From contig CM076659.1 in NCBI GenBank assembly GCA_038496675.1, positions 5,229,936 to 5,293,935 of the forward strand: DNA of 64,000 nt, read 5' to 3'. The translations under genes were made by a program, and so were the position numbers. Shown in pieces: positions 22,417-37,400 of this stretch (the first letter of the stretch is position 1; each line of letters opens with the position of its first letter). Source of the DNA: Rachycentron canadum. Its lineage: Eukaryota; Chordata; Actinopteri; Carangiformes; Rachycentridae. A model generated the notes under the pieces. That model did no database searches. It saw only the letters and a list, made by a program, of their open reading frames with translations, and was not told where the DNA came from.

Positions 22417-25400
22417 TCAGGACCTCTTCAGCCGCCGTAATCTAGAGGTTCTGGGCACATTTTCTCTCCCCTCCTCTCCGAGTGCGGATCTGGAACTAAT
22501 AGAGGAGCCTGAGGATGCAGGGTTGACAGATAGGCCCCTCAGACTTGCGGCCAGCCTGTTTTGGTTTGTCTGTGCCGTGTTATTGCTTGTGAGGGGGAGC
22601 CTCTGGGCCCGTTTCCCTGGAGTAAGCAGCTCTACTTCCAGTGTGGTTTTCTTACACTTGGAGACAGGGAAAGCCTTGGACTCAGCCTTGGCTTCAACTG
22701 GAGGAAGGGGCGGCGGAGGAAGAAGGTCATGCTTGGATGTTTGTGTGGAGCACTCGGTGGAGTGAGTTTGCATTGCGGCTGGAGGTCTTCCAAGGCACGT
22801 CCCGTTGGCCCCTTGTGGGTGAGGGTCTTCCCCTGCGTTGCTCAGCTTGCATCTCTTGCTCTTGCTGGTCTCCTGGCTGATTTCTTGTTGCCAGAAAACT
22901 ACTGAGGCCCCATTCGGGTTGATGATGTCTGGAGGACTATTCTCAGTCTGCTGCTCCTGGACCAGGCCATGCTTTCTAGCAGTCCCAATCTGAGTCATGA
23001 CTTCAGTCAGGGCACTGGGGCAAGGCACCTCATAGTCTGCCTCTGGGGGGGCATTCTGTCCAGAACTGGAGCCTATTGGGCTCGATTCAGCTGTAACTTC
23101 CCGTCTTTGGTCTTTGGGACAGGCTCTCTGGTCAATTTGCTGCTCCCCCATATGGGAACCACAGAGCTCTTGCTGGACACTGGCTTGTTTGGCTCTGAAA
23201 AAGTTAAAAGGAGAAGAGGATATGAACAGATACTTGAGTGTCCTCTCTGACTAGTGGGGCTGGAAAGTTCTGCATTAGATCATACTTACATCTTTTGAAG
23301 CACAGTCTTCTTTGTTTTTGCGGGGCTGTTTAAAGCCTCTTGGGTTTCTCCCACTCTGGAAAAATATTCGGATCTGCTTAGTTCACTCAGCTCAGTCTAG
23401 AGAGGACAAACAGAATTGGTGTAAACAAAAAATATTATTCCTGGCACACAAGTGAAAGGTTTAAATCCACAGTGTCTGACGTTATTGGACATTTAAAGGA
23501 ACAGACTGCTGTAAAAATCATACAATAATCAATACATCTAAAAGTAAAAATCTGATATTGGTATACATTTAGTCTGTTCTGACTCTGAACCGAACTGAAT
23601 TCCAAACTGGACGGTTGCCTCAAACTTTGAACTATGATATATTACAAGAAGAATGTTTTTTATAATCCTTTCATAGACACTAAGTAACTCTGCAACTGGC
23701 ACGAAAAAATTAGTTCCCTACTTAAGACTGTCCAGAGCAACCACCTCAAAGGCTTCAGAAAATAATCACCGACTTGTCATGTGTGATGTGTCTTTCATAG
23801 TCACTGCTGTCTCACGCTTGGAGTGATGCCTTCAGCCTGAGGCAGAATTACTAAACGGTGAACAAGTTAAAACAGTGATTGAAGGAGGCTCATTGCTGAG
23901 ATGATGGAGCAAATCACAGGAAAAATTAAGTTGAGGCTTGGGAATGGAAAGATGCAAAAAATAGAGCAAAAAGCATCTCAGAGGACCAAGAAGAGGATAA
24001 ACATGTCAGTGGAAGTAGCCTCATGGTTCATAGACTGCAGCAGCACTTTGAGTTGCAGGTTCACTAGTTCAAACACAAACAGACTGGAAAAATGTGGACA
24101 GGAAAAATCCCTCACTTCATTTTCAACAACCACCAGTCTGACAATGTCATCAGATAAGGCAGTATGACTCTCTCTGACTACTCCAGATGCACACTATACA
24201 TTCAAACTTCTGTAAAAACAAAGCTGGGTAAAGTGTTTGCCTCTGGGTTGAAATTTCAACACACCCACATATTAAAGGAACCCTCTGAGGCAGAACAAGG
24301 AACGGGCAAAAGATTGGATCTCACCAACGTGTGCCCTCAACAGGCCACTAACGAAGGTTAATCACAGGTCCTTTTCTTGGCTGACCGAGAACAGACTCTG
24401 GGTTTATGAGGGAACAAGAGAGGCTGGTGGTAAATTGAGCAGAACCTAAAGGTTGAGTGCCTGCCAATTTATCATCAATTAATTGCATCAAAAAATTGCT
24501 TGGGCAGTTTCAGAGCAGTTCTGGTTCAGAGATTGAGCGGCACACAGAGTCTACAGCGATGCACACCTCTACGCTCAGGCTGGTAGAGGTAGATTGAATG
24601 ATTAAATGCTAATGTTCTCACATGACAGCATTAGCATGTTGGTGTTTGGCAGGCATGATGTTTACTAATGTTAGTCTTATTAGCATATTAGCACAGAAAC
24701 ATGTCATTCGTTTTGCAGGTATTCAGTTTAAAACCAATTTTGACCTGATGATGTAACTAGATGAAAAGTGAGGGGATTAGTTCATCTTGAGGGCAGCGTG
24801 AACATGTGTACACAGTTTCATGGCAATCTGTCCCATGGTTGTTGAGAAATTTCACTCAAAAACACAAATTTCGATCTTGTGGCATTGTGGCAAACAGAAG
24901 AAAAGTGAGCGATAACCACCTTTTTGTAGGATTACTCTGGGTACATGTCTGGACAAAAGTTTGATCCAATCTATAATAGATCTTGAGATGTTTTACTGAT
25001 AAGTGAAAACTGTTGGTGCAGGATTAGGGCTACATGATATGCGAAAAAAAGTATGACGTGTGATTTCCATTAGAATGATTTTATTTTCAGGGAAAACATT
25101 TTAGATGATGATGTGATATTTGTTGGAGGTTGTACCAAACAAGCATATTCCCTCACTTCCTTACCACCACAATACTTAAGGTGCTAACAATGCACAACGT
25201 TGTGACACATTTTACCTAAAAATTGCAGCTCCTGCATTTTGAATATTACACTTTGCCACTGCACAACTTTGTGTGGGATGAAAAGTCAGGACTTCACCAA
25301 AGTGATTAGGATTCCTCCTCTGAGCACCATGAATGTGTGTACCAAATTCTGTAGCAATCCATTCAGTAGTTGTTAAGCTATTTCAATCTGAATTGAAATG

Positions 25401-28400
25401 AACTGAATGACTTTGCCGTCCATAGAGTTATGCTGTTAGCATGGCTAAAAACTCTATAGACTGGTGCAGTGGGAAAATACAACCAGACAGAAGTTAAATC
25501 TTGGAAAATTCAAGGCTGTGGCCACTATGTTTATTTAATATCAGCCATTTTTCAGATCATTACTATTCTATAAACTGGTTGGTAAAATGATCAATGTGTA
25601 CTCTAAGACGAGGAAAGCCAATGTGGTAAGCCTTGGCATCCACCAGTTGCTGTGAACACAGAGGAAAAAAAAATCATTAATATCCTCTCCCAGATGTCAT
25701 GATACCAGTGACAACGTATGACCCGACACACAAGGCGGGAGAAGTAATTGTCCCAAGCTGCAAGGGCAAGCTGGGGTATTGTGGCTTTGTGCTGGGTGTT
25801 GAGATGTAGAAACAGCACTCTGGTCTGTGGTGTGGTGGACGGATAAAGAGGCCAGACCAAGGGAGGGGAGTGAATGGGGAGGCTGGGCAGCAGAGAAGGA
25901 GGCGGAGATGACAAGAAACAAGGGACAAGATACTACAGAATGAATAAGAGAACGCGTTTAGAGGGGAGCACAACAAAAGAGGAGGTACCCCCCAGAGTCA
26001 TATTGCCTGACCTCAACTGTCTCTACAGCATTCCTACAAACACAAGAATCCTCACACAGGAAGTCCTCCACAGGCTGCCCTTTGTGTAGAGATGGAGTCA
26101 TGCTCGGGTGTGGGCAGAGGTTCAGTCTTTACTCTCTGTTATACCCAGAGCTTCAGCTAGCCTTGGATGTGGAAATGGGACAGTGACACACATAACAAAC
26201 TTGCAGTTGCCTACGCAGTCACACACCCACCCCAACAACAACAACAATTCTGTGAAAGAAGTGGGTGCCATCATTTGCATTGTAATGCCTTGAGATGTAT
26301 TTTTCATCTGTTTAATATGAATAAATGCTGTTTGAAAATGAACTTGAAAGAAAAATCAACAAGAAGCCGATGGGAGGTTCTCTGGGAAAGTTCGGTTCCT
26401 TTCTGTTCTTTTCGGCACAACTTCAAAAGAGTGAAAAAGAGAGTGAAAGAACAGAGGGATGGAAAGCTGTAAGCATGGAGAACGGAAGAGGCATATGCAT
26501 AGCTAGTAGAAGAAGAAAAAGAGAAAGAAAGAGATGGTGCATAGATGATTTTCACCATGATTCCAGGGGTCAAACCTTCTGTGTATAGTAAACAGAGAAG
26601 ACAGAAGAGGGATTGATAATATAGAGGGATAAAATGAGAGGCGAACAACATTGTGATTATCACAAGCTATGTGGATAAAACACAAAGTGTTGTGTGGGAA
26701 CGAGGTGGCCTAATCTTGTACGGAATGATGCAAACTGCCAATAGCTGGAGAAAGTCCCATGAAAAAGGAGGGAGGGATGGTGGTAAATGAGAACGTCTAC
26801 CCACCACCGCCACCATCTCTCCCTCAGCTACAAGATTTAACCCCCCCACCGCCAGCCAGTCTGCTCGCCCCCACACAAAGCTGCAAAACACTTCTCATGA
26901 TGCAACATGTAGAGTAGACTAACAGTGCCCTCCCCGGCTGCGGAGCCTCCAAAACAACACGGCTCCGCCACAGGAGCTGCAACAAGACAGCACATCTGGA
27001 TGTCAGATTATAGAGATAAGCCTGACAAAAGGGCAAAAAGAACAGAGAGAATGAATCATCTGGTTTAAGGGGATACCAGTACAGAATCTCATAGCTTGCC
27101 CCAACTCTGAATGACTCCTGGAAACAACTTCAAAAAGATAACCAACTACAGGCTCCATAAAATACTGGGAATGAACAGTTTCTCCTCCGCCATTTAAGAT
27201 AAGGTAGGAACACAGATAGGAAGATTATGCAGGTTATCTTTTAATGCAGCTGTAGTTAAAAGAAATGCACTGATACAGCCAAACAGTCTCTGAGTGGTCT
27301 AAAATACTCCAGTGCTGCAAGATGACCAAGACTCTCTTTAGAGGGGTTTTCCATATAAAATCTACAAAACAATAAATGGTGAGTGAGTTCTTTTAGATCA
27401 AGAGGGAGAAGGTTTTTGAAGCTTAATGACCATGCATTTTTCAGTTTATCCAAGGGGTTTTACACAGATTTTCAAAAGCCCAAAAGGTCAGAAAACTTTC
27501 AAAACTCATCACAGAGACTCTGCAAACTTTTAACTGAACTAAAACATGAACAAAACAAAGAATATGTTCTTGGATTACTCCTATTACTTATGACTTTGTA
27601 TCTTCAACTAACACGCACCAAACCAGTGAGATGCCAACCCATAAAACCAGTGATTCACTCATCTGTCACAAAAATATTGATTTATACCACTTGAAATGCT
27701 TGAATCCTTCAGGCTGATCAAGTAAAGAAAATTGGGAATTGTTCTTTCCACTGCAAAGCCTTTGAACAGCTTTATGATGGCATAATTGTGTATATACAAA
27801 ACCCTCTAACAGGCACCAAGAAACAGCAACTCTCTTTAACTGTCAGGGCAGAAATACCTCCTGCAGAGATGTTCGTGAAACGAGTCCTCAAATTCCACCC
27901 CTCAACCTCCACCCACCCTACTCCCACTGAGGAAACATGCCCTGTTTGTCTAAGCTCACCACATCTTCCCTGCAACAAAGTCAACAAACATGCATGGGCA
28001 CATACTTGTCTAAAATAGACGACAGTTCTTATCCATGAATAATGACAAAAGTTTTTGGATCCACCCATGTGTAAGGATTAAGACAAGCTGTTTTGACACA
28101 GTTTGTGCAAATCAGAAAGCAGCTTAAAACAGGTTGTAGTGAAAGGACGTGATAATGTCCGGTAAGAGATTATAGCCATGTATTTGGCCTTGGTGCAGGG
28201 AGATCTGCAGACACACTGGATGCTTGGGAAAGCGCTGCTGCTAGCTGTTGCGAGCTGTGAAGAACAGAGGCGTGCTGAGGTCATGAGTAAACACACAGGC
28301 TTGTCCAGAGCTCAGAGGAGGGGGGGGACTGGAAACACATCTGCTCTGCCTTTGATCCAAACTTCTGCAGCCCAGCACGCCACTCACCTCAGCTGCCCAC

Positions 28401-31400
28401 TCTGTGCCTGACCAGAAAACAACGGCCACAATCCTAAACACAAGCTCTTCCTTCCCATGCTGCCCTCCTCACTGTTGGTGTTGACTCGCAGTAGGAGCAG
28501 CTTTTCATGAAGGACATGAATCTTCAAATGTCAAGAAAAAAAGATAACATTGCCTAAGAGATGCCTTTTGTTTGTTTCCCACTGTCTCATGCAAACGTAG
28601 CGGATAAAATGACCAAGTACATCAGGCTTTTAATGGATTAAATATCAAACAGTTATTATGCTTGATGTTGCATTTCTGATATGATAATGCTCAAAGATGC
28701 TGCAAAGACAAATACTTTATAGAGTTAAAACAGACATTACATCTAGTCATTTGATCCATGGTTTTACCACAACAAATTTGATTGGTTTGTTTTAGCACTC
28801 AGGGTTTCATTTTGCTTTGCTGGTCCTATAAAATTGTAAATATTTTTTTTTAAATGTACATTTTTTCTGCAGGTTTCTTGTCGGAAGCAGGTTCTGGTGT
28901 TTATCATGAGACAAGAGCTTCGGTCATCGTTGCATTTAAAAGTCAAGCGGTTATAAAAAATTCCTCTGAGCAGCAATGTCTGCAGATTAGAGGCTACAGT
29001 GAGATGCAGCTGGAAAGTAAAAAAATGAGCCGGGGCTAGCTACTTAATATGCTAACTGCGGTAGACAAAAAAAAAAAAAATGAACACTGCTGGTGCTTTT
29101 CACCACTGGAGACAGCATTTGGGGACTAAAGTTTGACAATGAACTCAACAACATTTCTTCTAGACTGTTTGGTAAACAGCTGTTAATGCTAACGCTGACT
29201 ATGTAGCAATAGCTAAACTTAAAAATAGCTCCTTTAATGCTGTTTCAAAGAAGATGTAGTGCACAAAACATCTACTGTACAAACGGTGGTCTTTAATTTT
29301 CAGTGTTGAGTTTCAGTACTGAAAATCTAATAACCGTCATCCTCGATGCCGCTGCACTACACTCAATAATGGAAATGACTAAATTTCACCATCGCCTCTT
29401 CTAACTGAACCACAGCTGAAAATATGACTAATAAGGGAAACGCAGTACACAAGAAATATACAGCAGGCTTGAGTGTGGGAGTGAGACTCTAGCTTTCACA
29501 GGACATAAGTCCAACCATGATGTCACCTTAGTTCTCTCACAACATAACCTCTTGACCTTATAAGAAGTGCTAATTTGATGAGTCTACATTTCCACTGCGG
29601 TTAAGAATTTTTATTCAACAAGTCACACAAACTGAATCCTAACAACAAAACCGAAACCTCCCTAAATACAGGCGAACGTGGCATTTTGTTGGGACTAGCA
29701 GGTTCGTGCTGTCAAGAGTTGTGGGATAAAAGACCCCTTCTTTAACATATGACTAACTTTGACAAAGAACTCCAAAAAACCCATTATTTTTAGACAGCAA
29801 CATTATTATGACTTACATCAGCTGTGACTCACCATAAACTTTTTTCATTTAGATTTTTGACTTTCTTGGCAACGTTAAAATGGCAAAAACTCCCTATTTG
29901 ACAAATTAGAACAGAGCCGGGGATGTAAACAAATAATTGTTTTTGTCATGTGAAAAACTTCAGCCTTGCCGTCTGGTATCTTTCCCCTACAAACCGCGCT
30001 CGAGGCAGGGTTAGTGAGAGCTCCACCACAAGACTCCCACCCTCCAATTCCCAGTGCTTGTACTGTATGAGCCCAAAGAACCACATCCTGAGGAGAGGAA
30101 CGCAATCGACAGCAATGCCTCCTTGAACTGGAAAATTGGTTACACAATCTGAACTTTTCACTGACGACTGTGTTGCTCCACTAAAAATATTACAATCGCT
30201 GCTTTCATTGGAAGCCAAGCTGTGGAGAGTGCAGAGACATTTCAAAGGGAAACAATAGCTAAAACCCCATAGAAAAACAGCGGGTCGCTGATCATGGGAT
30301 GTGATGGGAGAGTTGTCTGTCCTTGATGTGACTGCCAAGGTGAGAGGCTCCACCACTATTTCCCAGAATGCTCTGGGGAGTTTGGGATCAAATGAACACT
30401 GACCAGAGGATAGTTGTCTGTAATATGAAAGGACAAAAAAGAACTACAGTAGTAGATCTTATGACATGAGCAAGAGTACAACATGACATACACAACAAGG
30501 ACTCTTACAGGGAAATACCCAATGACCCCAGCTTTATCTGAGTCCATTAAATCAAGTCACATGACATCTGACTGCAAACAACCATATTAAAAACAGAATG
30601 ATAGAGTACTGTTGGATTTTTCTTGAACAATAAATTATATGCTGCACAATGTGATGTCCTCATTAAGCTTATAAAAAGTATCTTTTCAAAACAGATCCTG
30701 AGTGTGTGAAACCTCTGGACTTTCTCCAGAGCTAATCAAACATTTCTGTCTAACAACATAATCTAACATTGAGGTTTGCAACAATCACCAATGTTAGAGT
30801 TTGACAAAAAAGCTTAAAACTGTACAGCTTGGGTGAATTAGGAGAATTTGGGTGCAGAGGGTGACGCTGCAGCTTTGGACCCTACCTCAGTCGACCCAAC
30901 CCCCTGCCATCCTCTCTTTCCCCCTCCCTCACTTGGCACCCACCCCCTCACATAGAGAGGATCAGCATATATACAGAAGGAGCACAATTTGGCAACACAT
31001 CCCTGTAATAACACACAGACCCATGCAGGACTTTTTGCAGGCGACTGGAAGAGGAAATAGAGGAGTATAAACAGCACTCACTGCGGCCAGGCTCGGGTTT
31101 CCATGGTGTGCTGAGGCATCCTCTGGACAGCTCACACACACAACATATCGCTCAGGAAACATGTGCAGATCTGAAGGCAAGCAGAGAAACAGCACAGACC
31201 ATGCTAGTTAATAACGTGGGCTCACCTCTAAATATGAATCAAAATCAGACAGAGGGAATTGTGGTGGAGGATTGAATGTACATCTACAAACACCAAGTAT
31301 TAACTATCCCTCAGACCCAGAAAGAAAATGGCAGTTTACAGATAACTGCTGGCCTTTATGAGCTGTGTAAACACCACGAAATATTACAAAATTTTATATT

Positions 31401-34400
31401 AACTATGGCTTCTGGGAGGAATGACTTTCCCCGGGTTCAAAAGTAAAGACCATTTATAACAATAAAACTACAAAATTATTATAATAAAACTAATTGTCCA
31501 TAAATTCTCCAGATGAAATGAACTCAACAAAGGATCTCAATTGGACAATCATGCTGCCCAATATCTGACCTGTGGCCTGTGACATGCAAGGGAAATGAAT
31601 CCTGAATCCAGATCCAGAAAGTGCTCTGTCCTTGCCATCATTGACACTAATGAAGATGTAACTTCCCACATGAACAAATTAACAGGAGCAATATTCTTCG
31701 TCTTGCATCCTTAAACCACTTCAAGGTTTTTGCAGCAGTGTTGACTTTAGTCTGTAAAAGCTCATATTCCTCCTCGGTGGACATTTTTAAATGCAGTGGT
31801 TTTGGTTCAGTTGTGTGGATTAAGGGTTTATAAACACAGCCAATGCATACATACAACTTTCCACACACTTGCATTAGTGTATGTATACCTTGTGCAAAGT
31901 ACATAACAAAGAAAACTAAGGATGTCTATGTCAGTGGGTGAGTTTGGATGGTGACTTTTTGAACATGAATTCTCAGGCCAAAAATTTCCCTCTTACACTT
32001 AAAGATACATAAAACCTGGCAGAAAGACAAGACAATTAAATATACTTTGCAAATTCCTACTTTGCAGAGGACGAAACCGTTTGATGTCACATATTCCAAC
32101 AGCCCTATTTGATCCACCCCACTCAGGTGAAAATGTGAGGTTTACACAAATTAGATCTCATAATCTAATGGTCAGATTTAACCACAGAATAAGATTAACC
32201 GTTTTGATGTTGATGAAGCACCGGCTCTTTCTGTAGTTAGCCTCAGTTAGACTTTCTAGTTTTTGGCCCATTGGTAATGGCTTGAGAACAGAAAAAAACA
32301 GCAGCATTTTTTTCCCAAGATTTTCTTTTGTTTTAGGTTGAAATAAAAATATATAAAGAAAATGTCAGAAAATAGTGTATTCTGATTTTAACACAACATT
32401 CCTTTAAAAGACCCATTGTATTTTGGATTTGTAGTCTTAAACATCTGAAATATGTATCTGGTCAATTAGAATTAAGACCGGTTTTATTGCTATTTAAACT
32501 TTTACATGTCCTGACCACAAAGAACAGATAACTCAGTGGAACAAATTACACAACCTTTGACCCCAGGAGACTGGGTCTAATTTGATGTGTAACGGACCTG
32601 CTGAGAGAAGCCATCATCTGAGTCTGCAGCAGGTCAGTGCTACTATAACATCCAGGCCCCTAGGGAGCAGATATTAACTTTACTGACAGGAAGGGAGCTA
32701 TGTTGGTCCCATGAAAAGGTGGCCAAGGGTCACAGGCACTAGATGGGCCATGGAGATAGATTCTCACTGCCCTCCATAGACAGCCCTCCAATCTCTCTCT
32801 CTCCCACTCTCAGTAGCCTCTCCGGGGAAGCACTTAATGGCTGCCTGTACTCAACTACACCCTGAGCAGGTAGGGACAGGACATAAAAACAAGTGAGGGG
32901 GAGAAAAATCAACACACAGACCACAGATGACTTGCTCTTTCTGTGGGAAATTTGGCTGAGAATGAGCCATTGAGACGTCTATTTCTGATTTATTTCACTG
33001 GGAATTGATTCATTGAAAAGATATATGTTATGTATGCGTTTTATGTACGTACCCCCATAGTGCTGCTTGAAAATACATCGGAGGTTGGAGTGCCTCTTCA
33101 GAAAGTTGGCAAACAGGTTGAACTTTTTCCCTATAAAAAAGGCAACACAGCAGACAGAAAGAGCAGGAAGACAAGTTAGCAAAACTACAAAACACATGAC
33201 CCCATTTCAGAGGCTAGATCAGTGCATCTACAGAAACCAGTGGTTTAGTTGCAGATGGTGTGCACTGCACTGTTATCCTTCCCTGATAAACTGATAGCAA
33301 TCTATTCAATTTACCATTGTGATACAAAACAGCCACTGTTGGCATTCAAATCATTTTAGGTCATGCAAATGTTATTCATACAATGAGATAAAGTGGTTAA
33401 TCAAAGGGCACACTATGCAAATATTTTGATCCAGGATAAATCCCTTCATGTGAGTTCCACCAGTGGCACAACACCACATACTGCCAAAGCAGGATAGACA
33501 TACTGACAGCTGAGTGCTCATAATAAAGGTTTATAGAGTGAGAAACAGTTTGTTCTGCATTAATTGAACTGACCTTCCAGTTTGGCACAAGCAGAAAAAA
33601 CGTGTCTCTGAGCCTCTGCTCTGTTTGTCAAGGAATGTTTGTCATGGTATATCAGATGTGCTGGGCAGAAGTGGCTTGTTGCCTAATCTGGTAGGAATTT
33701 GTTGAGTAAAAGCATGGAGGGTCTGGCTAACATGCCATCCAGTTGTTCTTTGTAAACAAGACAACAGTGCTGGGAAGCTGACAGAGCCTGTTCAACTCTT
33801 TGGTACCTTGTTTTGTAATTTTCCTTTTCTTTGCACAGTGACTGTAAAACTATACCTGACTTTGCCACCTCTCTATTATTTCTTATTCTTATTTACTGTT
33901 CTCATATTGCTGTTGCCGTGTGAAAACCTCATTAACTGCTAACTGTGGGGATTTTAGTATTTTAACTTCAATTAAAGGATTACGTCCTCCATAGTTTGAG
34001 AACACCCTGACCTCTTCCACTCAAGGCTCTGTACACTGTCATCAAGTCAAAAACAAGATTGTCTGGATTTCTGAAAAGCTGACAGAAGAGGGAAGGTTTT
34101 CACCCATCAGCAACAGCTCTGACACGCATCAATAAAACTTGGAACTTGCAAAAGTCTCCTCCAAACATTGATCTAACACTGGGACAAGTATGAGTTGTGT
34201 TCAGGTGAATATACAAAAGAGCCCCAGACACAAGTGTGAAGGGGCTTGTGTGAACATTTCCCCCTTTCTCTGTTAGCTGAAGTCATCTCAGCACCAACTC
34301 CAAGCATCTAATTATCGACTTCAAAAAGGAGCCGTCTTGTGATTCTTTGGGTAATGACACGCAATTACAGACAGTTTGCCACAAAACTGTCACAGGTATA

Positions 34401-37400
34401 AAGTTAAGTTCACTGGTCAGTGATTAATGGCACCAATGCTGCTTTTTTTTTCTCTGTGCTTGTGTCTGAATTCGCTGCCAATGTCACTACTGCGAAAACA
34501 GTACAAACATAAATAAATAAAGGAACAAAAGATTTAATGGACCAATCAATTGCTCAAATCAGTCTGGATGTTTTAGGATCCATCCTAAACTACATTACCA
34601 TGAAAGGTTTTTGAGGTATGGATACCTTTTTGTTAACTATGATACAAAACAATTATAATCAAAATGTTTGGGAAGATAATTGAGTCAAACCTTTACACGG
34701 GCGACAGGCTGTAAAACTTGTCAGATTAACACCTACGGGATTCTCAAAAGCTATTAAGTGCAATTTTAGCCTCCAGCAAATTTCTCACATTTGACAGTTT
34801 TGTCAAAATTTGTTCACAACAATAAAATCTCTCAGCACAAAAAGGAAATCTCTGATTTAAACCTTTAAAACAATAAAGCTTCTAGTAGACACATCATAAC
34901 AAAATTAAACTCGATCTACAAGTGCTTGTTTGTGCACGTGTTTCCTAATGTGTCTGTTGGCACATCTTAACAGCTTTTCTTAAGTCAGTGACTGTTAGTC
35001 CTCCTACACAGACCCCATTACTTTTAATTCTAAGGGGTGATTATTATACTTAAGATACGAAAGCAAAGCATTTACCGAGTTGTGAGGGCATAAAATCAGT
35101 CTGGCTCGAAGATCTACAGCGTGGGATTCAGATCCCGTCTTGCAACATACAGGCCACGTGTTTTGGTGGATGATTAATGGGACAACAAGAATAATTTCAC
35201 TAATTATTGTGTCAAACAATGCCCCAGGTAACAGTGTAAGTCTGTAAATATAGCACAGTCGGTACATATAATAACAATAACAAATTTTTTGTTGTACCCC
35301 ATAAAAATGGATTTGCAAGAAAACGACTACAATGATAAGGTCCTAACTCTCAGCCTTAATGTGATGATAATTTGACTCAATTATCCTCCCATGCTTACAC
35401 CCATGTTTGATTCATGTTTTTAGTATTTTTGCAGCAAATCCTCTGCACTCAGTGTTATCTGAAGGATATTAGACACTGAGATCAGCTTAGTAACTTCCCT
35501 AGTGGTGTTCTTCAGACCTCTAATGCACCCATCCTCAGCTTTTGGTTGTTTGGTGGGCTTTGGCAGCTTAAGTCTGATCTTCAGCAAGTGAGGCACATGT
35601 TGGAATGAGGTCAGGTGATTAACATGGCCACTCATAAACATTCCAGTGTTAAGCTCTAAAAAAACCCCTCTCCTAAGGTTGTTTGGTTGTAAGTTTAAGA
35701 TCAATGTCCTGCTGCAGGATGACCACGAACATCAGACCAAGATCTTTAGCTTGCTGTGTGCAAGAATAATTAAAAACCATTTCTAAAGAAACATTCAATT
35801 AGTCAATTCATACAAAAAAAGTATGTGATAATAACCGAATTAGCCAATTATCTTTACATAGATTACCTCAATCAATCCCACAAGCAAATTGCATAAACTC
35901 ACTTCTTTGGTAAGTAGAGCAGGGTTGTAGTTAACAAAAGCAGCATTCCTTTAATGGGAAAAAAATCTGCTGTTTTGTCATTCTTCAAATAGCAAAGCTG
36001 TGGTCATCTATCGTCCATTCTGGATGTCTACCCAGAGGGGAATGCAGATATGAATTACTGTTTTACATTCTCTGCCCATTCTGGTTGCAGGAATCAGGCA
36101 TCTTTCATTGCACACTTGTGGGCTTTCTATGTTTTTAAAAGCTTTGATTTAGTCTGTTGCACTCTTTAGCCTCATATCTAGCTCTAGAACTATTCTCATT
36201 GCTTTCCCTGGTGGGTTGAGCTTGCCAATTCCCAGGACAACTTTGACGGGGATGTCTGGATACAGAGTTGGGAACCAGTGCAACACCGTGGCCTGAGACA
36301 TCAGCTGTTGCTCCAACTTTATAACGTCCTGCACAGCGCAGAGTTGCTCTTGGCCCTCTGCCCAGGCTCTCTCGTGCTAAGCTTACATTCATGTTTCTCT
36401 CTAACAAACAGTTTGCTGGTGCCTCCTCTGGGAATGAGTGGCCCCTTTCTGTGGCAACTGTGGCCCACAGTGGTGCAATACCCAGATCTGCAGAAAAGAG
36501 ACTTTAAGGGGTTTCATTTATACTTCCTTCGAGAGGAGATAGTCTTGCTTAATTGTTTTTGAAACCCAATTCACAACAATATTATGACAGGTCAAATCAA
36601 ACAGTATACAAGATAGCATGCCATGTTTTCAGAAATGTGGTAGATAATATTCTAACTGCTTGTATAGAGAAACTTCTACCATCTTGTAAAATACCGCAGG
36701 ACAACTGCAGAAAAAAGACACAGACTCCAGAGGGCTGGTGCCATGACTAGAATACTGTAATTTTGAGACACACACACACATCCCTGCAGCTTTCACCACT
36801 TCCTGGGAAAACAATGAGAGGAAAGAAAAGTCAACAAACCAAAAGGCGTCCAGAAAGACTGGGATTGTAAAATGGAAAAGACAGGGTGAGAGTCATTCAG
36901 ACCAGGGTCAAAGGTAAGTCCCTATGGAAGAGACTTCATTAACTTTAGTCATATCCTGAGGAGATCATTAAAACAGCTATAGAAAACAGCCTCTCGCTGC
37001 ATTCCTGACAGCTTGTGCTGCGGTGACTCATGCAGGAATCCATATGCATTTCTGCTCTGATATGTGGTCAGGTTTATGTGGGTCCCAGCCATGGATAAGC
37101 CTGACCACAGAGGGCCCATTGCCTTTAACGAGGTGTTCTCTTGGTGCATTTATACACACTTAAGTTACCTTGTTACCCTAAGCTTTCTGCAGCAACCTAA
37201 TTTAACTGAAGTAATTTAAAAGACAAATCAGATGTCTATAACAGGTATGAAAAGAAACCAGTTTAACACAACTAGATTTCTACTGGATGAAATTAATTTC
37301 TTGGCAACAATGCAAGGAAAGATGATAACTTGGAGCAATGTACCCTTGTATGCAAAACAGTTCAATCCAAAGCCTCGAATTGAAAAAAATCAAAACTACA

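Larger units (their letters stand above)
23397..31081 (-). other. slx4ip intron between the 89-bp and 107-bp exons
   Basis: 7.7 kb, non-coding. Contains teleost-type dispersed repeats (24595-25400), purine-rich sequence (25860-25990 and 26440-26680) and otherwise AT-rich unique DNA. Short open frames on both strands show no domain, no consistent splice sites and no similarity I recognise. Confidence 0.65.
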
